A stretch of 64,000 nucleotides of DNA from Alphaproteobacteria bacterium MarineAlpha11_Bin1 (GTDB taxonomy: Bacteria; Pseudomonadota; Alphaproteobacteria; MPNO01; UBA830). This document shows, one piece after another, positions 27,671 through 35,594 of this stretch (position 1 is its first letter; every line of letters begins with the position of its first letter). A program made the translations under genes and the position numbers. The notes beneath the pieces are model-generated. The model saw nothing but the letters and a program-made list of their open reading frames with translations, was not told the origin of the DNA and made no database searches. The stretch lies in the NCBI GenBank assembly GCA_002937455.1, contig PTJZ01000003.1, forward strand, positions 214,788-278,787, read 5' to 3'.

Positions 27671-28945
27671 ATGTCCGACCAACACAAGTCACTCCTCCGA
27701 TTTCGTTTTATCGTGTTGCTATGTTCCCACGCGATGATATTTGTCGGTTCTGGAAGCCTTTTTCTGATCGCAGTCACGCTAAAGGATCTTTCTGCTGAAT
27801 TCGGCTGGCCCCGCGAAGTCCCCTCCCTGGCGTTTTCGCTCCAATTTATCGGTGGCGGGCTCGGGGGAATTCTAATGGGATATCTGCTCGACCGTCTGGG
27901 CGCGGTCGTACTTCCAGTCGTAGCCACCTTTGCGGTTGTCACAGGATCTATCCTTACCACCCTCGTTGACGTCCAATGGCAACTGTTTTCAGTTTATCTA
28001 GTTTTATTCGGTTTTCTTGGACAGGGGAGTCTATACGCACCGTTAATGGCCAACATTTCAAAATGGTATGACAGAAGGCGCGGCATGGCAGTGGGCATCG
28101 TGGCTAGCGGGCAGAGCCTGTCGGGGATCATATGGCCACCAATATTCGGAATTGCCGTAACGGAGGTGGGGTGGCGCAACGGCTTTATAGGATTCGGGAT
28201 TATCGCCGGATGCATCATGCTACCTATGTGTTTAATTTTTGTCCGCACACCGCCGGAAACTTCAGTTCTTCAGGCCGCAGAGGCTTCGGAGCAACCAAAC
28301 AAGACCGCGTATTCTCGGCGCGGCGCTCGCCGTAGCGAGACAAGCCTGAGCTATCTCCATTTACAGATGGTGCTATGCGCTGCAATCATCGGCTGCTGCG
28401 TATCTATGGCTCTACCCCTAGCCCATCTGGTAGCGCATGCCACTGACAAGGGGCTGCCACTGACCGACGCTGTAACGGTTCTCTCCGTAACCCTTATGGC
28501 CGCATTTTTCAGCCGAGTACTCCTGGTCGGCATTTTGTCCGATCGTTATGGTGGAATGTGGGCTTTGTTTTCCTTTTCCGCACTTCAGGCCGCTATGCTC
28601 GCGCTATTGGCATATGCAGACACAACTTTCCTACTTTACGTGGTCGGGATCGGCTTTGGCCTCGGATACGGTGGTATCTTTCCAGTCTACGCAGTAATAA
28701 TTCGTGAATATATGCCACCTCAAGAAGCCGGCCGACGCACCGGAATTGTCTTCCTATTTGGGGCCTGTGCGATGGGCCTTGGCAGTTGGATGGGCGGCGC
28801 CCTATTCGATGCGACTGGCAGCTACGACCTACCCTTCCTTATCGGCGTCGCTGTCAATTGCATCAACCTCATTATTGTCGGAATTCTATTAACCAAAACT
28901 CAACCCACCTCGCCTGAAGCTGCCCCAGCGTCAGGTCCGGCTTAG
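27671..28945 (+). CDS. MFS transporter
   Basis: A 424-aa major-facilitator protein with about 12 hydrophobic helices. The signature between helices 2 and 3 reads GYLLDRLG, and the second-half counterpart is GILSDRYGG. MANISKWYDRRRGMAVGIV is typical of the monocarboxylate/oxalate-formate-like branch. A basic central loop separates the halves. It lies 18 bases after the YgiC-like gene and 12 before an SDR, so it is probably in the same transcript and may import or export a carboxylate. Confidence 0.88.
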   Translation: MSDQHKSLLRFRFIVLLCSHAMIFVGSGSLFLIAVTLKDLSAEFGWPREVPSLAFSLQFIGGGLGGILMGYLLDRLGAVVLPVVATFAVVTGSILTTLVDVQWQLFSVYLVLFGFLGQGSLYAPLMANISKWYDRRRGMAVGIVASGQSLSGIIWPPIFGIAVTEVGWRNGFIGFGIIAGCIMLPMCLIFVRTPPETSVLQAAEASEQPNKTAYSRRGARRSETSLSYLHLQMVLCAAIIGCCVSMALPLAHLVAHATDKGLPLTDAVTVLSVTLMAAFFSRVLLVGILSDRYGGMWALFSFSALQAAMLALLAYADTTFLLYVVGIGFGLGYGGIFPVYAVIIREYMPPQEAGRRTGIVFLFGACAMGLGSWMGGALFDATGSYDLPFLIGVAVNCINLIIVGILLTKTQPTSPEAAPASGPA

Positions 28946-28957
28946 GGAGCAGATTTC

Positions 28958-29746
28958 ATGGAAATTTCACTCGATGGGCGAACAGCCCTTATCACCGGTG
29001 GCAGCGAGGGTTTAGGAAAGGGCATGGCGATCCGATTTGCGCAATCTGGAGCTGATATCGCCATCATAGCCCGCCGGCCGGACGTACTAACCACTGCAAA
29101 AGCAGAAGTAGAAGCCGCCGGAAAGGGTAAAGTAATTGCCATCACCTGCGACCTTCTGAGTTCTGAGGAAACAGCCAAAGCATTTTCAGATGTTGAAGAA
29201 GCCTTTGGAAAAATCGACATTCTGGTCAACAATGCCGGTACATCACGAGCAAAACCATTTGAGACGGTCACCGATAACGATTGGGATGAAGATATACAAC
29301 TCAAGCTGATGGCGGCGGTGCGTCTATGCCGGTCTGCCCTCCCGGGAATGAAACAGCGAAAATGGGGTCGAATTATAAATGTACTCAACATTGGTGCTAA
29401 GGCACCGACCGCTAGCGGTGCCCCCACTGTCGTATCCCGGGCCGCCGGACTGGCGCTGACCAAAGTACTCGCCAGCGAGGGAGCACCGCACAACGTCCTA
29501 GTTAATGCGTTGATGGTAGGGTTAATTAAATCTGCCCAGTGGGAAAGAGCCTTCGAAAAAGAAAAGGACGCATTAGACTATGAGGTTTTCGTCCAACGGA
29601 TAGCAAATAAGCGAAATATTCCGCTCGGTCGTATCGGCGAAACCGACGAATTTGCCAATATTGCCTGTTTCTTGGCTTCGGATCAGGCTGGATATATCAC
29701 CGGTACGTCAATCAACGTGGACGGCGGCGCATCACCGGTTATCTAG
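28958..29746 (+). CDS. SDR family protein with atypical active site
   Basis: A 262-aa short-chain dehydrogenase fold with normal nucleotide-binding residues (TGGSEGLGKG, NNAG) and the C-terminal YITGTSINVDGG. The catalytic block differs: where other SDRs have Y-x-x-x-K, it reads TVVSR within GAPTVVSRAAGLALTK, so Tyr is Thr or Val and Lys is Arg. The whole block shape (V-SRAAG) recurs in an SDR subgroup I recall, so it is not random decay. Activity may be altered or use other residues. GGGAGC precedes the ATG. Confidence 0.85.
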   Translation: MEISLDGRTALITGGSEGLGKGMAIRFAQSGADIAIIARRPDVLTTAKAEVEAAGKGKVIAITCDLLSSEETAKAFSDVEEAFGKIDILVNNAGTSRAKPFETVTDNDWDEDIQLKLMAAVRLCRSALPGMKQRKWGRIINVLNIGAKAPTASGAPTVVSRAAGLALTKVLASEGAPHNVLVNALMVGLIKSAQWERAFEKEKDALDYEVFVQRIANKRNIPLGRIGETDEFANIACFLASDQAGYITGTSINVDGGASPVI

Positions 29747-29747
29747 G

Positions 29748-29777
29748 AAATCCAAAATTATCGGTAGTTTTGGATTT
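29748..29777 (+). terminator. A/T-flanked stem-loop after the SDR gene
   Basis: AAATCCAAAA (29748-29757) pairs perfectly with TTTTGGATTT (29768-29777) directly after the SDR stop codon. It would act as a terminator, with the T-rich 3' arm standing in for a U-tract. Confidence 0.6.
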
Positions 29778-29836
29778 CTATGTTGGTTTAAACACGCGAA
29801 GTAGACAAAAAGATATCTGGCTGGGTTTTACTCTTT

Positions 29837-29863
29837 GAAAAGGCCCGGCACTTAGGCCTTTTC
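29837..29863. terminator. bidirectional terminator between convergent genes
   Basis: GAAAAGGCC (29837-29845), a 9-base loop and GGCCTTTTC (29855-29863) form a perfect 9-bp stem with A/T-rich ends. It lies between the SDR and the convergent aminotransferase and could serve both. Confidence 0.7.
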
Positions 29864-29867
29864 CGAA

Positions 29868-31055
29868 TTAATCAAGTGTTGAAGCCAGCCTATCCATAGC
29901 TGCGGAGATTGTCGGAGTATCAGCCGCGAAACAAAGCCGCATCCAGCCCTCGCCATCATCGCTGAAGGCTAGACCGGGCGCCAAGCCAACACCAACTTCA
30001 TCAATTAGTTTTTGCGCGAAAGCAACAGAATCCTTCATTCCTTCAACCGCAAAAAATGCATAGAATGCCCCCTCAGGACGCGATAACGTTACCCGTTTCA
30101 TTGCCCCTAAGCGCTGGACCACTATGTCGCGGTTTTGCCGGTACCTCTTCAATGTTTCTTTGATGAACGGCTCTCCCTTACGAATAGCGGTAACACCAGC
30201 GTATTGCACGAATGTCGTGGGATTAGCGATATTATATTCAACCAATTTCTCAAAGCCTTGGCCGGCATCAGCGGGGTGGGTGATCCATCCAAGACGCCAC
30301 CCAGTCATCGACCATGACTTAGAAAAAGAGTTGATTACGATTACTCGGTCTTTGGGATCAGCAATATCCAGAAAAGATGGCGCCCGACCGAGTGGCAGGT
30401 TCGATTCGTAAGCAAGCCGAATATATACCTCGTCTCCGATAAGCCATATCCCGCGTTTGCGACATTCTTCCAATACCAATTTCTGCTGGGCAGCGGGCAT
30501 TACCCACCCGGTCGGATTACCCGGTGAGTTGATAAACACTGCCTGAGTGCGACCATCACAAGCCGCAAATAATTCATCGATATCCAGTTTCCAGCGGCCA
30601 TCTTCTCCTAATTTAAGAGCGACCTGACGGGGCTCTGCGCTCATGATGCGCACGGTCTCTTTACAATTAGGCCAAATTGGACCGACGGCAACCATATTAT
30701 CACCAGGTGCCATCAGAGCCTCAGACACCATCATAATCGCATTCATTCCGGAACCAGTTACCGTAATCCGATCTAGATCTATATCTCTGCCGTGCAAAGA
30801 CGACGCATAGGTAGCGATAGTATCTCGTAAGAGCGGTACGCCACGATTTTTGGCATAAAACACATGATCATCGTCAAGGGCCGCGGTGGCCGCATCCTTG
30901 ATGAACTGCGGGGTCGGCACGTCGGGTTCGCCAAACCAGAGTTTCAATAATCCATCACGACCCATATTTGGTTCGGCAATATGGCGTATAAGTGAGCCGG
31001 GTAATTCTTCGAGACTTCGACGCAGACCATTTGGCGCTCTAAGTTCTGTGGACAT
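29868..31055 (-). CDS. PLP-dependent aminotransferase, class I/II
   Basis: A fold-type I aminotransferase of 395 aa from the ATG at 31055, preceded by GAGAGAA. Motifs are FGEPDVPTP at the substrate gate, the PLP-phosphate region TGSGMNAIMM, NSPGNPTGWVM, GDEVY with the cofactor Asp, the Schiff-base Lys246 in SFSKSWSMTGWRLGW, and the substrate Arg in MRLCF. It resembles aspartate/aromatic aminotransferase-like proteins. Specific amino-acid substrate cannot be decided. Confidence 0.9.
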   Translation of the reverse strand: MSTELRAPNGLRRSLEELPGSLIRHIAEPNMGRDGLLKLWFGEPDVPTPQFIKDAATAALDDDHVFYAKNRGVPLLRDTIATYASSLHGRDIDLDRITVTGSGMNAIMMVSEALMAPGDNMVAVGPIWPNCKETVRIMSAEPRQVALKLGEDGRWKLDIDELFAACDGRTQAVFINSPGNPTGWVMPAAQQKLVLEECRKRGIWLIGDEVYIRLAYESNLPLGRAPSFLDIADPKDRVIVINSFSKSWSMTGWRLGWITHPADAGQGFEKLVEYNIANPTTFVQYAGVTAIRKGEPFIKETLKRYRQNRDIVVQRLGAMKRVTLSRPEGAFYAFFAVEGMKDSVAFAQKLIDEVGVGLAPGLAFSDDGEGWMRLCFAADTPTISAAMDRLASTLD

Positions 31056-31170
31056 AATTTTCTCTCGATCTATTCCTACGGATATCGGATAAAATCCAAA
31101 TACCACACTTAGGGATACGATACCGACTAACTAATAATTGAATTAATAACTTCAACGGGGCTTTTTCATC

Positions 31171-31860
31171 GTGGCTATTTATAACTATGACGCCGACGCG
31201 CAACGGGTATACGCTATTCTGAAGGATGGCGGGATAGGCGTAATACCGACCCATGTCGGGTATGTCATCGTCGCTTGCGAGCCCGAGGCGATCTGGCGCA
31301 TCTTCACGGCAAAAAAGCGCAAACCTGAAAAACTCAACGCCGTCATCGGCTGTAAAGAAATGCATTTGGAGCTGCACGACCTGCCTGATGAGCGCCGTCT
31401 AATTGTCGAAGCTATCACGGAGGAATGGGATCTTCCGATGGGGACCGCGGCCCCGGTCCTTATGGATCACCCATCGCTAGCAAACCTTCCCGACGACACA
31501 TTAAAACAAACGACACACAACGGGACACTCGCAATGTTACTAAATGCCGGCACTCTAATGGAAAAGATCGCGCAGCTGGCATTTGCCGAAAACCGTATGG
31601 CGATAGGTTCCTCTGCGAATGTATCACTCCGAGGTGTCAAGTTTCACCCCTCAGAGATCGAATCAGAAATTCTTGCAGTAGCTGATATCGTAATCGATTA
31701 TGGTCTAATGCGATGGAACCAATACAATCATTCATCTACAATGATTAATGTTAGCACGATGGAAGTTATTCGCTATGGCTCGTGTTTTGACCTGATTGAA
31801 GATCTCCTTCGCAGCCAATTTGGCATCTCACTCCCCCCAAACCCCTATGGAAGCTCCTGA
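31171..31860 (+). CDS. Sua5/YciO/YrdC domain protein
   Basis: A 229-aa YrdC-fold protein with GTG start. Family features are GGIGVIPTHVGYVIV at the first strand, the basic TAKKRKPEKLN segment that in true Sua5 binds ATP and threonine, and IGSSANVSLRG equivalent to the SSAN signature. It lacks the C-terminal Sua5 domain and is divergent, so it may not be the housekeeping tRNA threonylcarbamoyl-AMP synthase. The next gene begins right at its stop codon. Confidence 0.8.
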   Translation: MAIYNYDADAQRVYAILKDGGIGVIPTHVGYVIVACEPEAIWRIFTAKKRKPEKLNAVIGCKEMHLELHDLPDERRLIVEAITEEWDLPMGTAAPVLMDHPSLANLPDDTLKQTTHNGTLAMLLNAGTLMEKIAQLAFAENRMAIGSSANVSLRGVKFHPSEIESEILAVADIVIDYGLMRWNQYNHSSTMINVSTMEVIRYGSCFDLIEDLLRSQFGISLPPNPYGSS

Positions 31861-31861
31861 C

Positions 31862-32791
31862 GTGAAAGCACTTATTTACGACGATTATTGTGACCTTTCT
31901 GGTATGAGAATCGCTGAAATGCCAGATCCCAAAGCAGGACCCGACGACGTGTTGGTTGAAGTGCACGCAGCGGGGCTGAACCCGATCGATTGGAAGGTAA
32001 GATCTGGCCAGATGCGTGGACGGTTTGAACTTGAGTTTCCGGATGTCGCGGGAAGAGACTTATCCGGCGTAGTGATCGCAGCCGGTCAAAACGTGGATCA
32101 CCTAAAAAAAGGTGATACTGTTTTCGGCACCTGCCCACCAGACCGTTGGGGTAGCCATGCGGAATTAGTTGCGGTTGCAGCCAACGCTCTAGGCATCAAG
32201 CCCCCCGAGATTTCCCACATTGAAGCAGCCTCTATTTCCCTCGTCGGACTGACCGCGCTCACCGCTCTGGAGCAGACCGCCAATATCGTTGCCGGAATGA
32301 AGGTTTTAATCCATGCCGGCGCCGGCGGCGTCGGTTCATTCGCCATACAGTATGCCAAGTCCCGCGGAGCGCTAGTGTATACCACAGCAAGCCCCACAAA
32401 TACTGAATTTGTTGAGAATCTTGGGGCCGATAAGGTAATAGACTATCGCTCGCAGGATTTTCGTGAGGTCGTCTCCAATATAGACATAGTCTATGACACC
32501 TTAGGTGGAGACACTAATATACGATCATACGACATTCTAAAATCTGGCGGCCTAATGGTTTGCCTCAATGCGGAGCCGGTCCCTAGTGAAAAAACGCGCG
32601 AGGATATTAGGGTCGATACCCCCTTGGTTAAATACGATCGAGCGGGCGTCGAACGTATCGTTGAACTAATTCAAGTAGGCGCCGTTAGGCCCAGTGTTGG
32701 GAGCGTATATTACCTCGACGACGCAATCGAAGCTTACGGTCTAAGCGAGACCAATCACGCCCAAGGCAAAGTTGTTCTGCAGATGAAATGA
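31862..32791 (+). CDS. NADP-dependent quinone oxidoreductase / zinc-less MDR
   Basis: A medium-chain dehydrogenase-like enzyme. I prefer GTG at 31862 (giving MKALIYDDY, the family start), one base after the previous stop; ATG at 31847 would overlap it. It has GLNPIDWKVRSGQMRGRFELEFP, GRDLSGVV, and the cofactor loop HAGAGGVGSFAIQYAK. Cysteines that would bind catalytic zinc are absent, as in QOR-type enzymes. It reduces enones or quinones with NADPH. About 310 aa. Confidence 0.88.
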   Translation: MKALIYDDYCDLSGMRIAEMPDPKAGPDDVLVEVHAAGLNPIDWKVRSGQMRGRFELEFPDVAGRDLSGVVIAAGQNVDHLKKGDTVFGTCPPDRWGSHAELVAVAANALGIKPPEISHIEAASISLVGLTALTALEQTANIVAGMKVLIHAGAGGVGSFAIQYAKSRGALVYTTASPTNTEFVENLGADKVIDYRSQDFREVVSNIDIVYDTLGGDTNIRSYDILKSGGLMVCLNAEPVPSEKTREDIRVDTPLVKYDRAGVERIVELIQVGAVRPSVGSVYYLDDAIEAYGLSETNHAQGKVVLQMK

Positions 32792-32856
32792 ACGCTTTGT
32801 TGAAATTCAAATACGTTTAAAAGGATTTGGTTTTATACATACCGAAGGCAAGAAAC

Positions 32857-33231
32857 GTGGAGATAACTGTCCTCGGAGGCAAACACGGATGATACGCTAC
32901 GGCGGCGGATACCGCGGAAACAGAGCATAATATTCGTTTCTGGCGTCGAGATTTTGATGCTTTTGGAGAGGTGTCCGCAAGCAAAACAATCACGGCAACT
33001 GACCCTAACGATCGCCGCGACATTCCATTCGGGATCATCACCAGCGGTGTTGCAACCGCAATGAATGGTGCAAAACTAATTAATTCACCGTTACCCGGAA
33101 CGGCTAAACACGAGTTATGCGAATTAATTCCGCCTCACTTGCGAGATGGCCTTCGTGAACGCCAAGATTTTATGACTATCGCAACATCGATGTGGAGTCC
33201 TAACAGTTCGAAACACTTTGAAAGTTTGTAG
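32857..33231 (+). pseudogene. broken octopine/nopaline dehydrogenase-like gene
   Basis: Reading from GTG at 32857, the frame gives VEITVLGGKHG, then an in-frame TGA at 32890-32892, then YATAADTAETEHNIRFWRRD and about 90 further residues to a TAG at 33229-33231. This matches the Rossmann start of NAD/NADP octopine-nopaline dehydrogenase-like and ketopantoate-reductase-like proteins (VLGGGHGAYAAAADLAEAGH type). The AKLINSPLPGTA strand also fits, but the frame then loses similarity and the whole C-terminal helical domain is missing. It is a decayed remnant, not an intact gene. Confidence 0.6.
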
Positions 33232-33381
33232 ACCTAATCGAATACCTTTGCCTCATGGCCCTTCAGACGGGTTGACCGATCCCGCCGAGAGCCTTGCGGC
33301 AAAAGCTGGTAATTCCGTCGTAAATACGTAATTTCTAAAGGCGACGGAACAAACTCATAATTTTTAAATATTGAGGCAATT

Positions 33382-33564
33382 ATGAGCGGGAAAACATTTT
33401 TTAAGACAACCGTATACCGTTTTATGAAAGGGTTTGCGTTTAAAGCGACAAAAACGCTAAGCTTTGAGGGATTGATGTTGGCTACTCGTTCTTATCGCCG
33501 TAGAGCGCGTATGACGAGAAGCGCTCGGACAGTAAGGTCAAGACTGCACAGATCAATTATATAA
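33382..33564 (+). CDS. small basic protein upstream of cspA
   Basis: A 60-aa ORF with GAGG five bases before its ATG. The C-terminal half is strongly basic (RSYRRRARMTRSARTVRSRL), and the N-terminal half is amphipathic. No family is recognised. It stops 37 bases before the cold-shock gene on the same strand, so it could be co-transcribed as a nucleic-acid-binding partner or be a leader ORF. Confidence 0.4.
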   Translation: MSGKTFFKTTVYRFMKGFAFKATKTLSFEGLMLATRSYRRRARMTRSARTVRSRLHRSII

Positions 33565-33601
33565 ATGATTAAAATAATTAGACGTCGATTAAGGAGTTAC
33601 T

Positions 33602-33811
33602 ATGCCGACAGGTACCGTTAAGTGGTTCAACCCCACAAAAGGTTTTGGATTTATTGAGCCCGACGAAGGCGGGAAAGATGCGTTTGTTCATATTTCCGCT
33701 GTTGAGCGGGCCGGACTGCAAGGGTTGCGTGAGGGCCAAAAGGTCGAGTTTGAGCTAGTTCCTAGCCGCGATGGCCGAAACGCTGCTGACAACATTGTAG
33801 CACTGGACTAA
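33602..33811 (+). CDS. cspA: cold-shock protein (CspA family)
   Basis: A 69-aa OB-fold RNA chaperone. It starts [17 protein letters not shown] and contains RNP1 (KGFGFIEPD) and RNP2 (DAFVHIS), ending in DNIVALD. AAGGAGTTACT precedes the ATG, a strong RBS. It melts RNA secondary structure and assists translation. A terminator follows directly. Confidence 0.95.
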   Translation: MPTGTVKWFNPTKGFGFIEPDEGGKDAFVHISAVERAGLQGLREGQKVEFELVPSRDGRNAADNIVALD

Positions 33812-33832
33812 CTCTCGGATTTCCTAAAAAAA

Positions 33833-33855
33833 CGATAGATCCGTCTATCGCTTTT
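33833..33855 (+). terminator. intrinsic terminator after cspA
   Basis: CGATAGA, loop TCCG, TCTATCG, then CTTTT: a perfect 7-bp stem with a short T-run 22 bases after the cspA stop. The A-run on the other side may also serve the converging hyuB gene. Confidence 0.8.
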
Positions 33856-33866
33856 GATAATAAGTC

Positions 33867-35594
33867 TCAGTTGACTTGGCGAAGTGCTAAAGTTGCCACT
33901 TTGTCGATAACACCTGTGCTAGGATCAACCACAACCTTGTGATGTTCTCGTGCGTATGCAGCTGAAATTTTAGCATTCCAGACATCTCGCGCGACGCTAT
34001 GGGGATCTCGTTTTAGTGGATCACCAAAACCACCACCGCCTGGCTGAACATGGCGGATTAAATCGCCCTGTTCCAACTTTCTATTGATTTTACTGGGCAG
34101 AGAGATGTGGTGGCCCGCATGAGTTGTAATCTCGTTTACAGCGGGGCTTGCCTCCCCACCCCCGGCGAGCCCATAAGGTCTGATTTTCATCCGGTCAGCA
34201 CGCAGTTGCAACCCCGCCTCCCTCGCCAAAAGGCGGTATGATCGAGCAACGCCAAGGCCACCGCGAAATTCACCTGCGCCACAACTATCTGGTACAAGCG
34301 CATATTCTTCTACCCGGACGGGATGTTGCGATTCCATTGTTTCGACCGGCGTATTCGAAAGATTCTGCGAGGGATTTGTTATGGCCTCGATCCCATCCTT
34401 ATCCGGTCGACCGCCCCAAGCGCCACAAATCATGTCAACAATGATAAATGGATTTCCATCGGCCTTATACCCACCCAGAGACACAACCGTATTACCGCCC
34501 TCGCCCGCAGCCGGCACTATATCTGGCACGATTTTCGCTAAAGCACCAAACATTGTGTCAACGATACGATATCCTGTTAACGCCCGAGCAGCGCAGGCAG
34601 CGGGCATTTTCGGGTTCACGATAGATGCCTCGGGTGCTTTTACGTCTATCGCCCGAAACACGCCGGCATTATTAGGTATATCGCCTTTTAGGACGCATCG
34701 AACCGACAAATAGGTGCAGGAATTGGTGTAGGATTTAGTCGAGTTCAGAGCTGCAGGCACTTGTGGGGCAGTGCCCGTATAGTCAACTGTTACCCCATCA
34801 CCATTAACTGTAATGGAAGTTTTAATTGGAATAGGTTCGTCAGTGAAACCGTCATCGTCTATATAATCCGTGAATTCATACACCCCGTCCGGCCACTTCC
34901 GGATTTCCTCTCTGGTCATGCGCTCGGCATAATTAAGAAGCTCAGTGAAATAAATTTGGGCCCTCGTTGCACCATAACGATCAAATAGTTTGCTCATTTC
35001 ACGCGCGCCGGTACCACAAGCAGCATACTGCGCTTTCAAGTCACCGATAACACGATCTGGTAATCTAACGTTTAAATCGATTAACTTAATTAGAGTGTTA
35101 TTTATTTTTCCATTTTCAAAAAATTTTAACGCCGGGATCCTTAGCCCTTCTTGAAAAATTTCCTCAGAATCGCTGGCGTTTGATCCCGCCACACGCCCAC
35201 CAACGTCTGTATGATGACATATGACAACCGTAAAACCCTGTAGATGAGTTCCATGAAATATCGGCATGAACATAAAAATGTCTGGGAGGTGCATTCCGCC
35301 CTGATAGGGGTCATTGAGTATTACTGCGTCCCCCGGAGAGAGACTATCACCGTATTGTTCTAACACCACGCCCATTGCCTCCGGTACAGCACCAAGATGA
35401 AGTGCTACGGTTTTTGCTTGCGCGATCATATTTCCAGATGCATCGCAAATTGCGGCAGAGAAATCCATCACGTCCTTTACTATCTCGGACCGTGCAGTGC
35501 GCATGACGTCATACGCCATTTCATCAACAATCGAGTCTAGGCCATTTTTGATAACAGCAAAGGTAATTGGATCAATATCAGGGGTCATTTTCAA
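33867..35594 (-). CDS. hyuB: hydantoinase B / 5-oxoprolinase-like subunit B (first copy)
   Basis: A 575-aa HyuB-family protein, starting DIDPITFAVIKNGLDSIVDEMAYDVMRTARSEIV (quoted in part), with the NDPYQGGMHLPDIFMF block, CHHTDVGGRVAGSNAS, FQEGLRIPALKFF and the C-terminal HVQPGGGGFGDP. Together with HyuA it forms an ATP-dependent complex that opens hydantoin, oxoproline or related rings; acetone/acetophenone carboxylases share the fold. It overlaps the hyuA stop by 4 bases (ATGA), so translation is coupled. Substrate is not predictable. Confidence 0.92.
   Translation of the reverse strand: MKMTPDIDPITFAVIKNGLDSIVDEMAYDVMRTARSEIVKDVMDFSAAICDASGNMIAQAKTVALHLGAVPEAMGVVLEQYGDSLSPGDAVILNDPYQGGMHLPDIFMFMPIFHGTHLQGFTVVICHHTDVGGRVAGSNASDSEEIFQEGLRIPALKFFENGKINNTLIKLIDLNVRLPDRVIGDLKAQYAACGTGAREMSKLFDRYGATRAQIYFTELLNYAERMTREEIRKWPDGVYEFTDYIDDDGFTDEPIPIKTSITVNGDGVTVDYTGTAPQVPAALNSTKSYTNSCTYLSVRCVLKGDIPNNAGVFRAIDVKAPEASIVNPKMPAACAARALTGYRIVDTMFGALAKIVPDIVPAAGEGGNTVVSLGGYKADGNPFIIVDMICGAWGGRPDKDGIEAITNPSQNLSNTPVETMESQHPVRVEEYALVPDSCGAGEFRGGLGVARSYRLLAREAGLQLRADRMKIRPYGLAGGGEASPAVNEITTHAGHHISLPSKINRKLEQGDLIRHVQPGGGGFGDPLKRDPHSVARDVWNAKISAAYAREHHKVVVDPSTGVIDKVATLALRQVN

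Noticed and set aside
32890..32892. TGA read as selenocysteine or as a sense codon
   Set aside because: TGA ends several intact genes here, and this frame and the YciI-like one carry further lesions, so pseudogenes are simpler. No SECIS hairpin was recognised.
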